13,642 nt of DNA from Myxococcales bacterium (lineage in GTDB: Bacteria; Myxococcota; Polyangia; Fen-1088), in contig PMCR01000288.1 of assembly GCA_003155465.1 (NCBI GenBank), forward strand, positions 15,264 through 28,905, written 5' to 3'. Of the stretch, positions 6,881-13,642 are shown piece after piece. Made by a program: the position numbers and the translations under genes. Within the stretch, counting starts at the first letter, position 1. Each line of letters starts with the position of its first letter. The notes beneath the pieces are model-generated. The model was not told the origin of the DNA and did no database searches. It worked only from the letters and a program-made list of their open reading frames with translations.

Positions 6881-8857
6881 TCACGACGGGTCTCCCAAGG
6901 AATCCGCAGCCGAGCGTGCCTCCCCGTGCCTGATGATGGTCTTGCGGATGAAATGCGGCCGCCGCTTCGTCTCCTCGAGAATCTTCGCGATGTACTCACC
7001 CACGATGGCAATTCCCAGCAGATTCAGGGAACCAAAGAAGAGAATGAAAAGAATGATGGTCGTGGCTCCCCGCGGGGCCAGACCCGGAAAGAGCAAACGG
7101 GATGCGATGTGCCCCGCGCCCAGCAGGCCGCTGACCAGGAAAAGCAGCGTGCCAAAGAAGCTGAGCGCTGACAGCGGCGTGTAGCTGAAGGAGAGTATGC
7201 CCTTCTTGGCCCAGCCCACGTTCTTGAGGAAGCTGTTGGTCGTGCGGCCGAACATCCTTTCTGGGCGAAGGTAGTCAACTCCGGTCTGCTTGAAGCCCAC
7301 CGAGGCACGGATGCCCCGCAGAAAGAAATCCCGCTCGGGATGCGCAAGGATGGCCTTGACCGCGCGGCGGTCAATCAAGGAAAAGTCGCCCGCATCGTGC
7401 GGAATGGGAAGATACGAGAAAGCATCGAAGAGCCGATAGAAGAGTTTGTACCCAATGCGCTTCCACAGGGGCGCCTCGCGTTTCACCCGTTGCCCGTAGA
7501 CGATGTCGAAGCCTTCCTTCCATTTGCCCACTAGCTCCGCGATCAACTCGGGAGGATCCTGAAGGTCGCCATCAAGCAGCACGCAAGCGTTCTTGGTCGC
7601 GATCTCCATGCCGCTGCGAAAAGCGGCCTGCGACCCGAAGTTACGGGAGTGTGAGATTCCCACCACGTGGCGGTCACGGCTGCTGAGGTCACGAATCACA
7701 TCCTCGCTGTTGTCGGGGCTGTTGTCGTTGACGAAGATGATCTCGTGATCGATCTTGAGTTCGGTGAATGTCTTCTTCAACCGTTCGTACATGATGGGGA
7801 TGGCCTGGACGTCCTTGTAGCAGGCCACCACCGCGGAGACGCTGCGTTCTGTGTCCAGGCCGAATTGCCTGGACGATCGATAGTAGCGTTCCTTGTCTTC
7901 GAGACTGCGGTACCAATCGGCGGTTCGGCGCAGACCCTCTCGGAATTCGGTGCGCGCTTTCCAGTGCAGGACATCGGCGGTCTTCTTCTGGTCAGAGAAC
8001 CAATCGACGATGTCCCACTTGCGCCGCTCCATGGCGCCGTGGGTCGGCTGGCCGGGAATCGAGAAGAGATCGGCCGCGGCCTTGGCAACCTCGGCGATGG
8101 TGGTCTTGCGGCCGCTGCCGATGTTGAAAGAGTCGCCGAAGAAGGGCTCGCGCAGATTGAGCGCAGTGTCGATGTAGGCCTCCGAGATGTCGTCGACGTA
8201 GACGAAATCCCTGGAAATGGCGCCATCGACAAGAGGCGGATACTTACCCTGCAGGCCGCATCTCACCAAGGTGGGGATGAGCCGGGACGCATCCTCGTAC
8301 GGGCCGTAGACCGAGAAGAGCCGGAGATTCGCGCAGGGCAATGACTTCTTCTTGCCGTAGAGGCGCAAGAGGTTGGCGCAGGAGAGCTTTGAAACCGCGT
8401 ATTCGCTGTTGGGCTGCGGTAGGTCACCTTCCTTCGGGCCGGCAGCCGCATCGCCGTATTCGGACGAACTGCCGGAATGCACATAACAAGATATGGCGAG
8501 GGACTCCAGGCGCTGGAGTAACTTGGCCGCGAGGTTGAAATTCGTCTCGTAGATGAGGTCGCTCTCGGCTTCGAAGGAATAGCCGCCGTAGCCGACACAA
8601 TTGAAGATGGTGCGCGGCTTGCAGCGATCGAACAGCTGGTTGCGATTGGAATCCACCAGAAGGTCGACGACGATGGCATTGCGCTCGGGCACGCCCTGGA
8701 GGCGCCAGGCCGGAGTATGAAAGACGGTGCCGATGACGTCATCCCGATGGGCGAGCAAAGTGCGCAACAGGTTCGCCCCGAGGAAGCCGCTGGCGCCAAG
8801 CACCAGGATCGGCCCTTGCAAGCGGCGAATCTTGTCTTCCAGTCCAGGGTAGGTCAT
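6881..8857 (-). CDS. Fusion of SDR sugar epimerase/dehydratase and polyprenyl-phosphate glycosyltransferase
   Basis: The 658-residue protein joins two enzymes. Residues about 15-315 are an extended short-chain dehydrogenase of the sugar-nucleotide epimerase/dehydratase type: GASGFLG for NAD(P) (Gly21, 24, 27), SSSEYG (130-135), Tyr153-x3-Lys157, and RDFVYVDD (216-223). Residues about 338-658 are a family-2 glycosyltransferase of the GtrB/ArnC/Dpm1 kind: VNDNSPDNS (376-384), DGDLQDPPE (429-437, metal-binding Asp429/Asp431), two membrane segments (about 562-590 and 599-627), and the GEYIAKILEETKRRP signature (620-634). Such enzymes move a sugar from a nucleotide to polyprenyl phosphate on the inner membrane face. 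The fusion could modify the sugar before or after loading. Its ATG overlaps the stop of the transketolase C-half by ATGA, implying coupled translation. Domain calls are secure; the exact sugar is unknown. Confidence 0.9.
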   Translation of the reverse strand: MTYPGLEDKIRRLQGPILVLGASGFLGANLLRTLLAHRDDVIGTVFHTPAWRLQGVPERNAIVVDLLVDSNRNQLFDRCKPRTIFNCVGYGGYSFEAESDLIYETNFNLAAKLLQRLESLAISCYVHSGSSSEYGDAAAGPKEGDLPQPNSEYAVSKLSCANLLRLYGKKKSLPCANLRLFSVYGPYEDASRLIPTLVRCGLQGKYPPLVDGAISRDFVYVDDISEAYIDTALNLREPFFGDSFNIGSGRKTTIAEVAKAAADLFSIPGQPTHGAMERRKWDIVDWFSDQKKTADVLHWKARTEFREGLRRTADWYRSLEDKERYYRSSRQFGLDTERSVSAVVACYKDVQAIPIMYERLKKTFTELKIDHEIIFVNDNSPDNSEDVIRDLSSRDRHVVGISHSRNFGSQAAFRSGMEIATKNACVLLDGDLQDPPELIAELVGKWKEGFDIVYGQRVKREAPLWKRIGYKLFYRLFDAFSYLPIPHDAGDFSLIDRRAVKAILAHPERDFFLRGIRASVGFKQTGVDYLRPERMFGRTTNSFLKNVGWAKKGILSFSYTPLSALSFFGTLLFLVSGLLGAGHIASRLLFPGLAPRGATTIILFILFFGSLNLLGIAIVGEYIAKILEETKRRPHFIRKTIIRHGEARSAADSLGDPS

Positions 8858-9765
8858 GGGTGGTTGCCGAGCAGTCTAAGGATGGAAGATGGGTCCAGGC
8901 CAGATTCTTGTCGGTGGTAGAGCTGCGAGCCGTAGCGGCCGGTGGGATAGCCCCGCGCGAACCGATGGGTGAAACGGCGCGGAGTCGTCTGTGCGAGCAG
9001 AAGGGCATGCGCCAGAGCAGCCCCCGCGCTGCCCTGGGCGACGTGCTCCTCGACGACGATGAGGTGTCCATTTTGTTCAAGACCGGCAAGAAATGCGGCC
9101 GGGATCTCCGTCGCTACGATGGGCAACTCGCACAGGACCCACAGGCTGGGCCGCTGCGATTCGGGCAGGGTCTGCGCCGCGGCCAGGATGCCGCCGGCCA
9201 GGGGCCCGACCATCAGCACGGTGGCGCCGGGGCCCGGCAGAATTCGCCGCCAGGGAGCATAGGGGGGCACCACGAAGTCCTTTGGTTTCTCGTCGCGGCC
9301 CAGTCGCAAGTACGCCGGTCTGGCCGCCGTCATCAGGCGCGCTATCGCCGGGGGAACATCCGCCGCAAAGGCTGGCACGTAGACCGTGAGGTTGGGTAGC
9401 CCGAGCAAGGCGCCGTAGTCTTCGATCGCGTGGTGAGTGGGGCCCATGACCCCGTAGGCGTATCCGCCACCATTGCCGACCAAAAAGACGGGTAGGTCGT
9501 GCAGACAGACGTCGTTGCGGATCTGTTCGAAGGCGCGCGCATAGACAAAGGGCGCGATGCTGTAGACCCAGGGCTTGTAGCCCGCGCGGGCCAGACCGGC
9601 CGCGACCGACACCATGTTCTGCTCGGCAATCCCGGCGTTGATGAAGCGGTCCTTCGCGACGTCGCGCAACGGTTCAAGAACCATGAAGCCCAGATCGCCG
9701 GTCAGAAAGACGAAATCCGATTCCTGGGCATGGGAAACCAGGGTCCTGGTGAAAATGGCTCTCAC
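8854..9765 (-). CDS. Transketolase C-terminal subunit (split enzyme)
   Basis: This is the pyrimidine-binding plus C-terminal half of a two-gene, thiamine-diphosphate-dependent transketolase, which transfers two-carbon ketol units between sugars. The hallmark FINAGIAEQNM (41-51) holds the catalytic Glu48, and a GPTHHAIED loop follows (108-116). A C-terminal Rossmann-like domain occupies about residues 180-303. I chose the GTG at 9765, giving 303 residues: the GTG overlaps the TGA of the N-half gene as GTGA, and the product starts VRAIFTRTL, the usual beginning of this half. An upstream in-frame ATG at 9828 would add 21 residues lying inside the preceding gene and is less likely. The gene also overlaps the next by ATGA. 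Split transketolases next to sugar-modifying genes often serve specialised sugar synthesis rather than the central pentose phosphate pathway; that role is inference here. Confidence 0.92.
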   Translation of the reverse strand: MRAIFTRTLVSHAQESDFVFLTGDLGFMVLEPLRDVAKDRFINAGIAEQNMVSVAAGLARAGYKPWVYSIAPFVYARAFEQIRNDVCLHDLPVFLVGNGGGYAYGVMGPTHHAIEDYGALLGLPNLTVYVPAFAADVPPAIARLMTAARPAYLRLGRDEKPKDFVVPPYAPWRRILPGPGATVLMVGPLAGGILAAAQTLPESQRPSLWVLCELPIVATEIPAAFLAGLEQNGHLIVVEEHVAQGSAGAALAHALLLAQTTPRRFTHRFARGYPTGRYGSQLYHRQESGLDPSSILRLLGNHP

Positions 9766-10529
9766 AGGCGGTTCGCCTCCTCGACGGCCATCTGGTACTG
9801 CTCTGCGGTCATCGACAGATAGTGCCACTCCATCTTGTTCTCCATGAAGGAGACACCGTGCCCCTTGATGGTGCGTGCCAGAAGAGCCATGGGGCGATCG
9901 CTGGTGGGCTGTTTCAACCCTTGTTCGATAGCGTCGGTATCATGCCCGTCGACTTCGCGAACCTCGAAACCAAACTCCCTCAGTTTGCTGGCCAGCGAAC
10001 CGAGGTTGGCCACTTCCACGGTGGAGCCGAAGCCCTGCAGACGGTTGAGGTCCACCAGCAGGATGACCTCGCGCAGGTTGCGATGCGCGATGAAGGTCAA
10101 CGACTCCCAGTTCGAGCCCTCGTTCCATTCACCGTCCGACATCAGGCAGAAAACCCGTCCCGGCTGGCCGCGCAGCTTCTTGCCCAGGGCCAGACCGGCG
10201 GCCAGCCCCAGCCCATGCCCAAGACTTCCGATGGCAAAGGGGATGCCAGGGATGGCGTGGGGGACCGGATGGCCACCCAGCTTGGTGTGATCCTTGTGAA
10301 AGGTTAGAAGCTGCTCCTCGGTCAACCGGCCCAGCGACCACAGGGTGATGTACAGGGCACCGGCCGCATGTCCCTTGGACAGGATGAACTGGTCGTCGGC
10401 ACCCATGACCCGATGGTGCAGGGTCAGCAGCATTTCGAGTGAGGAGAGATTGCCTCCGATGTGCCCGACGCCGCTCTCGAAGTGCATCTTCAGCAGGCGC
10501 AACCTTGCTTTTCGCAGGATGTCCTTCAA
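9762..10529 (-). CDS. Transketolase N-terminal subunit (split enzyme)
   Basis: This 255-residue protein is the diphosphate-binding half of a split transketolase. Conserved elements are SGVGHIGGNLSS (His23), ILSKGHAAGALY (His54), GSLGHGLGLAAG (101-112), and the ThDP/Mg motif SDGEWNEG (Asp132 to Gly138) closed by Asn162 in VDLNRLQ. It pairs with the product of the next gene, which supplies the catalytic Glu. The start is TTG: on the minus strand an exact AGGAGG lies six bases upstream, which supports this start over later candidates. It is the first gene of the four-gene minus-strand operon. No clear sigma-70 promoter was found in the 313-bp spacer; the best -10-like hexamer on this strand is TAGACT near 10574, without a good -35. 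Confidence 0.92.
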   Translation of the reverse strand: MKDILRKARLRLLKMHFESGVGHIGGNLSSLEMLLTLHHRVMGADDQFILSKGHAAGALYITLWSLGRLTEEQLLTFHKDHTKLGGHPVPHAIPGIPFAIGSLGHGLGLAAGLALGKKLRGQPGRVFCLMSDGEWNEGSNWESLTFIAHRNLREVILLVDLNRLQGFGSTVEVANLGSLASKLREFGFEVREVDGHDTDAIEQGLKQPTSDRPMALLARTIKGHGVSFMENKMEWHYLSMTAEQYQMAVEEANRL

Positions 10530-10535
10530 AAAGAC

Positions 10536-10541
10536 TCCTCC
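10536..10541 (-). promoter_or_regulatory. Ribosome binding site for the TTG-started transketolase N-half
   Basis: The minus strand reads AGGAGG, six bases before TTG at 10529. This perfect Shine-Dalgarno sequence with ideal spacing is the reason for accepting a TTG start. Confidence 0.8.
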
Positions 10542-10596
10542 TGTGCGTGGGGTACATCGGCTTGCTCGACCACCCGTGGCAGTCTACCCCATCGCG

Positions 10597-10621
10597 CCCC
10601 GACACGACATCCGTGTCAGGG
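10597..10621. promoter_or_regulatory. Long inverted repeat, candidate activator site (UAS)
   Basis: GACACG (10601-10606) and CGTGTC (10612-10617) form a perfect inverted repeat around ACATC. The symmetry continues outward with CCC (10597-10599) and GGG (10619-10621), with one C/A mismatch, so 9 of 10 arm positions pair. Its centre (about 10609) is roughly 97 bp upstream of the start predicted from the -24/-12 promoter, the usual distance for a bacterial enhancer-binding protein. It also lies about 70 bp upstream of the operon start codon and might act on both sides. An RNA hairpin is the alternative. Confidence 0.55.
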
Positions 10622-10679
10622 CCGTCACAGTTTTTCAGCTCAGATCACTTTGAATTCAGGCGCTTTGCCCGCTTTTTCG

Positions 10680-10695
10680 TGGCACGGGCCTTGCT
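10680..10695 (+). promoter_or_regulatory. Sigma-54 (RpoN) -24/-12 promoter for the kelch lipoprotein gene
   Basis: TGGCACG-GGCC-TTGCT matches the sigma-54 consensus TGGCACG-N4-TTGCW at every defined position. The invariant GG (10681-10682) and GC (10693-10694) are exactly 12 bp apart. Transcription should start near 10706, about 137 nt before the ATG at 10843. Sigma-54 promoters need an ATP-driven activator, and the inverted repeat at 10597-10621 is a candidate site for one. Confidence 0.8.
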
Positions 10696-10829
10696 TGCTC
10701 AAGACGGGCCCGAGATCTGTGCGGACACTCCCTTCCCAGAATTGAGCATTCGCTGATCGATGTTGTGGGCAGAGAAACTTTCCGGATCTGTCCAGCTGTG
10801 TCAGATTCCCCTTCACACTTGTCTGAGTC

Positions 10830-10836
10830 AAGGAGG
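10830..10836 (+). promoter_or_regulatory. Ribosome binding site of the kelch lipoprotein gene
   Basis: AAGGAGG lies six bases before the ATG at 10843. This near-ideal site fixes the start, and the signal peptide begins at once. Confidence 0.85.
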
Positions 10837-10842
10837 CCTGCC

Positions 10843-13642
10843 ATGAAACTGCGCAATGGCGCGATAGCCGCTTTCCTCTTCCTCGCTTCCTGCAACGAAG
10901 CGGAACTAGGTAGTGGTCCCGCGAATATCGAATCCTCGTCCAAGGCGCTCGGCACGCCTGCGACAAGCGAGGTCGCAACCTGGCGGAAACTCGGCGGCAG
11001 CAGCCTGCCGGACGGACGCTACTTGCAGGCGGTGACCTTCGACGAGACTCGCAACGTCGCTGTGATGTTCGGAGGGGTGACCTACGACTCCTCCTCCAGT
11101 CTCGCCACTCCGAACCAGGAGACATGGGAGTGGAGTTCCGCGACCGGCGACTGGACCAATCGGACCTTGACCGGCCCACAACCAAGTCCGCGTTCCGGTG
11201 CGGCCATGGTGTTCGATTCTCAGCACAACAAGATCATTCTCTTCGGCGGCCGCGCCGGCAGCGGCTTCAATTACCGAGACACCTGGGAGTGGGATCCTGG
11301 AAGCGGGACCTGGACGGACTTGACCGCCTCAGGCAACCGCCCCAGCGCGCGCAGCCAGCACGCCATGGTCTACGAGAAGTCGACCGGGAAGATCTTGCTC
11401 TTCGGAGGGGGACGAAGCGACTCCACCTCTTCTGACGGAAGCGGCATCTCGGTTTCTTTCGGCGACACCTGGGAATTTGACCCGGAGGCCCACACCTGGA
11501 CCCAGCGCCAACCGACGGCCGTTCCAGGGGTGCGACATGATTTCGGCATGATCTGGGACTCCTCCCGCAAGAAGGTCGTGCTCTTCGGCGGCATGCAGAA
11601 AGACGCCGCCGGAGTCGACGGTACCCCCATGCAAGATACCTGGGAGTGGGACCCCGCCGATGGCACATGGATTGAGCGAACCACCCTAGGGGTCAAACCA
11701 TCCCCTCGCTACGCTCACACGATGGCATTCGTCGGGGGAATCAAGAAGGCCTTCGTCTTCGGCGGTTGGGACATAACCACTGGGGGAAGCATGAACGACC
11801 TGTGGGAGTGGGATCCCGCAAGCGGCTCCTGGACTTCACGCCTGGACGGGAGCGAGAGTGGCATTCCATCGGCGCGCATGTACGCCTCCCTGGTCGCAGA
11901 TGATTCGAAGGCACGGCTTGATCTGATAGCTGGTGCCTTGGGATACGATCCCTACTGGGGAGGATATGGCTGGGAGGGCACCCGTGAGGTTTGGGAGATC
12001 GATCCAGCGTCGTATGCATGCCAGGATCGCTCGACTCCCAGCGATACTCCGCTGCCGCGTTCAAATCACGCCATGGCTTACAACCCGACTACCGAGAAAA
12101 CCTACGTCTTTGGCGGTCTGAACTCGATGTCGCAAGCCTTCGACGATATGTGGGAGTGGGACGGGAGTACCTGGACGCAGGTCATCACGGATGTCCGGCC
12201 CGCTGCCCGCTCCGACGCCGGTCTGGCCTACGATCCGGCCAGAAAATCCCTGATCCTGTACGGCGGCCAAGCCGATCCGATGAGCGGCATGTACCCTCAA
12301 TCAGTCCTCGGCGACACCTGGGAGTGGAACAGCACCACGCGACAGTGGACGCAGCTTTTCCCGAAGGCAAGTCCCGACCCGCTCTACTCACACGGCATGG
12401 TCACGGACACGACCCGCAACAAGATTCTCCTCTTCGCTGGAATGAGCATCTACCAGTCCTATCCATACCCGCCCGATCCCCGCCCTGGCTACAAGGATCC
12501 GATTCGCAACGAGGTTTGGGAGTGGGACGGTAGCAGCATGACGTGGACCAATCGAACCCCGGTTGTTGGCACAACCGTGCCGAGTCCTCGTCAGTATCCC
12601 ATCCTCGCCTACGATGAGGCTCGCCAGAAGCTCTTCGTCGAAGAGGGCACGTCGTACACGTACTACGGCCCCGGCAACAACAGCGCCTTCTGGGAGTGGG
12701 ATCCGGTGTCGGCGGGGTGGGCCATGCGCGATACCGGCGACTATCTCAACTACGCCGCTCCTTACTGTGCTGTTTACGACTCGACACGACGACGCGAGGT
12801 CGTCTTTGGCGATCTCTGGAGCATGACAACTGGGAAGCACGAAACCTGGGAGCTCGATGCCAAGGGCCCGACTTGGTATGTGCGCGAGATCGACGACTCG
12901 CCCTCCTCGGGCTATGGCGCTGCCATGGTATTCGACCGCGTCCGCGGCGTGGTTGTCTACTTTGGAGGCAATGGGAACGGCTACCCGACAGACGAGACCT
13001 GGGAATACAGCGTGACCGGCCTGGGCAATGGCGAGGGTTGCGCCACCAGCACCGCTTCGGCTTGCGCCTCCGGCAACTGTGTCGATGGAGTGTGCTGTGC
13101 ATCCAAGTCCTGCACGGGTCCATGCATTTCGTGCAACGTGAGCGGGCACGAAGGCACTTGCACTCCCGCGCCGCCAGGCACTGAGGTTCCGGGCAGTTGT
13201 TCGAGCGGACAAGCCTGTGACGGCAGCGGCACCTGCAAGGCCAGCAACGGCCAAGTCTGCAGCAGCGCCAGCGCGTGCGCCTCGGGCTTCTGCGTGGACG
13301 GCGTATGCTGCGACAATGCTTGCAGTGGCACGTGCGCGTCCTGCAACCAGGCCGGGCTTGCCGGAAGGTGCAGCCCCTTCGCAGCCGGGAGCGATCCGCA
13401 GCAAGAATGCGGCAAGGGTTCCGGGACTTGCAAGTCCGTTTGCGACGGAGTCGGCTCCTGCGCGTACCCTCAGTACGGAACGACCTGCGGCAGTTGCCTG
13501 CTTTGTGACGGCATGGGCACGTGCAACCAAAGGGATCCGTACTGCGGCTTCGGGGGGAATGGCGGCAACAGCGGCTTCGGGGGGAATGGCGGCAACAGCG
13601 GCTACGGCGGGAGCTATGGCCGCGGCGGAACGACCGGCTACG
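10843..13642 (+). CDS. Kelch-repeat lipoprotein with Cys-rich modules, 3' end outside window
   Basis: The frame is open from 10843 to the window edge (933 complete codons, no stop). The start has AAGGAGG and a lipoprotein signal, with lipobox Leu14-Ala-Ser-Cys17 followed by Asn18-Glu19. Residues about 50-725 contain about twelve kelch/galactose-oxidase-like blades marked by a (I/V)xxFGG strand and a DTWEWDP-x-SGxW strand; FGG at 76-78 and 707-709 are the first and last. Twelve would suit two six- or seven-bladed beta-propellers. Blades 6, 9, 10 and 11 lack a clean GG. Cysteines 733-901 form two copies of a CxSGxCVDGVCC-x-CxGxCxxC module plus a shorter third part, then a Gly/Asn/Ser tail begins at 902. 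The likely location is the outer membrane or cell surface, in adhesion or glycan binding. It is transcribed divergently from the glycan operon, under a sigma-54 promoter. A C-terminal sorting tag may lie beyond the edge; none is visible here. Confidence 0.9.
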   Translation, partial: MKLRNGAIAAFLFLASCNEAELGSGPANIESSSKALGTPATSEVATWRKLGGSSLPDGRYLQAVTFDETRNVAVMFGGVTYDSSSSLATPNQETWEWSSATGDWTNRTLTGPQPSPRSGAAMVFDSQHNKIILFGGRAGSGFNYRDTWEWDPGSGTWTDLTASGNRPSARSQHAMVYEKSTGKILLFGGGRSDSTSSDGSGISVSFGDTWEFDPEAHTWTQRQPTAVPGVRHDFGMIWDSSRKKVVLFGGMQKDAAGVDGTPMQDTWEWDPADGTWIERTTLGVKPSPRYAHTMAFVGGIKKAFVFGGWDITTGGSMNDLWEWDPASGSWTSRLDGSESGIPSARMYASLVADDSKARLDLIAGALGYDPYWGGYGWEGTREVWEIDPASYACQDRSTPSDTPLPRSNHAMAYNPTTEKTYVFGGLNSMSQAFDDMWEWDGSTWTQVITDVRPAARSDAGLAYDPARKSLILYGGQADPMSGMYPQSVLGDTWEWNSTTRQWTQLFPKASPDPLYSHGMVTDTTRNKILLFAGMSIYQSYPYPPDPRPGYKDPIRNEVWEWDGSSMTWTNRTPVVGTTVPSPRQYPILAYDEARQKLFVEEGTSYTYYGPGNNSAFWEWDPVSAGWAMRDTGDYLNYAAPYCAVYDSTRRREVVFGDLWSMTTGKHETWELDAKGPTWYVREIDDSPSSGYGAAMVFDRVRGVVVYFGGNGNGYPTDETWEYSVTGLGNGEGCATSTASACASGNCVDGVCCASKSCTGPCISCNVSGHEGTCTPAPPGTEVPGSCSSGQACDGSGTCKASNGQVCSSASACASGFCVDGVCCDNACSGTCASCNQAGLAGRCSPFAAGSDPQQECGKGSGTCKSVCDGVGSCAYPQYGTTCGSCLLCDGMGTCNQRDPYCGFGGNGGNSGFGGNGGNSGYGGSYGRGGTTGY
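13546..13599 (+). repeat. Two perfect 27-bp tandem repeats coding GFGGNGGNS
   Basis: Bases 13546-13572 and 13573-13599 are identical and in frame. They are followed by a diverged third unit (GYGGSYGRG) that runs on to the window edge. They encode a flexible Gly/Asn/Ser-rich linker in the lipoprotein. Identical units suggest slippage, so length may vary between strains. Confidence 0.9.

Larger units (their letters stand above)
10530..10842. other. Divergent regulatory spacer between glycan operon and lipoprotein gene
   Basis: These 313 bp contain no gene. From left to right they hold the operon ribosome site, a long inverted repeat (10597-10621), a more AT-rich stretch (about 10629-10680), a -24/-12 promoter on the plus strand (10680-10695), a leader of about 137 nt, and the lipoprotein ribosome site. 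TCAGA (10801-10805) and TCTGA (10822-10826) could form a weak hairpin just before that ribosome site. Confidence 0.8.

Noticed and set aside
7667..8344. Plus-strand open frame of 225 codons within the SDR domain
   Set aside because: It is antisense to a domain with intact catalytic motifs.
9765..9828. In-frame ATG at 9828 for the transketolase C-half
   Set aside because: The added residues lie wholly within the N-half gene. The GTG at 9765 forms a GTGA coupling overlap and gives the usual family N-terminus.
10621..10680. IHF site between the inverted repeat and the sigma-54 promoter
   Set aside because: The stretch is relatively AT-rich, but no segment matches the IHF consensus well on either strand.
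10685..10712. Hairpin CGGGCC/GGCCCG as a terminator
   Set aside because: It overlaps the -24/-12 promoter, has a 16-base loop and no T tract after it, so the symmetry is probably incidental.
12388..13530. A 380-codon open frame on the minus strand inside the lipoprotein gene
   Set aside because: It is antisense to the kelch/Cys-rich frame, which has a lipobox, an ideal ribosome site and clear repeats. Its Ala/Gly/Val-rich product is what GC-rich antisense DNA yields.

Overview
The window is GC-rich, densely coding bacterial DNA, most likely from a myxobacterium-like organism (Myxococcota, Polyangia-type). The pointers are the partial lipoprotein gene at the right end, which joins kelch-like blades to CxSGxCVDGVCC-type cysteine-rich repeats and a Gly/Asn/Ser-rich tail, together with a textbook sigma-54 promoter. 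This assignment is inference from sequence style; there is no rRNA, tRNA, phage gene, insertion sequence or CRISPR array in the window.

Left part (1-4512). Bases 1-219 carry no gene but hold GC-rich repeat and hairpin sequence. A minus-strand gene (220-1158) encodes an unrecognised exported protein. It diverges from three plus-strand genes: a DHH-type phosphoesterase-like protein with an unusual motif order (1275-2189), a serine O-acetyltransferase, CysE (2299-3207), and a DUF1704/'QEGLA' zinc-peptidase-like protein of the family that includes the eukaryotic tubulin tyrosine carboxypeptidase MATCAP (3238-4512). The last two are 30 bp apart and probably cotranscribed.

Middle part (4520-10529, minus strand). 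Four genes read leftward as one apparent operon: split transketolase N-half, split transketolase C-half (GTGA overlap), a sugar-nucleotide epimerase/dehydratase fused to a polyprenyl-phosphate glycosyltransferase (ATGA overlap), and a TMTC-like GT-C membrane glycosyltransferase with a periplasmic-type TPR tail. Read together they suggest that a sugar is made or modified, loaded onto a polyprenyl-phosphate carrier, and transferred by the GT-C/TPR enzyme to an acceptor outside the cytoplasm. The sugar and the acceptor cannot be read from the sequence.

Right part (10530-13642). A 313-bp divergent spacer separates the operon from a large lipoprotein gene that runs off the right edge. The spacer holds a near-perfect -24/-12 promoter (TGGCACG-N4-TTGCT) facing the lipoprotein gene. 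A long inverted repeat about 95 bp upstream of the predicted start sits where an enhancer-binding activator would bind. The lipoprotein has a lipobox, about twelve kelch-like blades, two cysteine-rich modules and a Gly-rich repeat. It is a plausible surface protein and possibly a client of the neighbouring glycosylation operon, but that link rests on position only.
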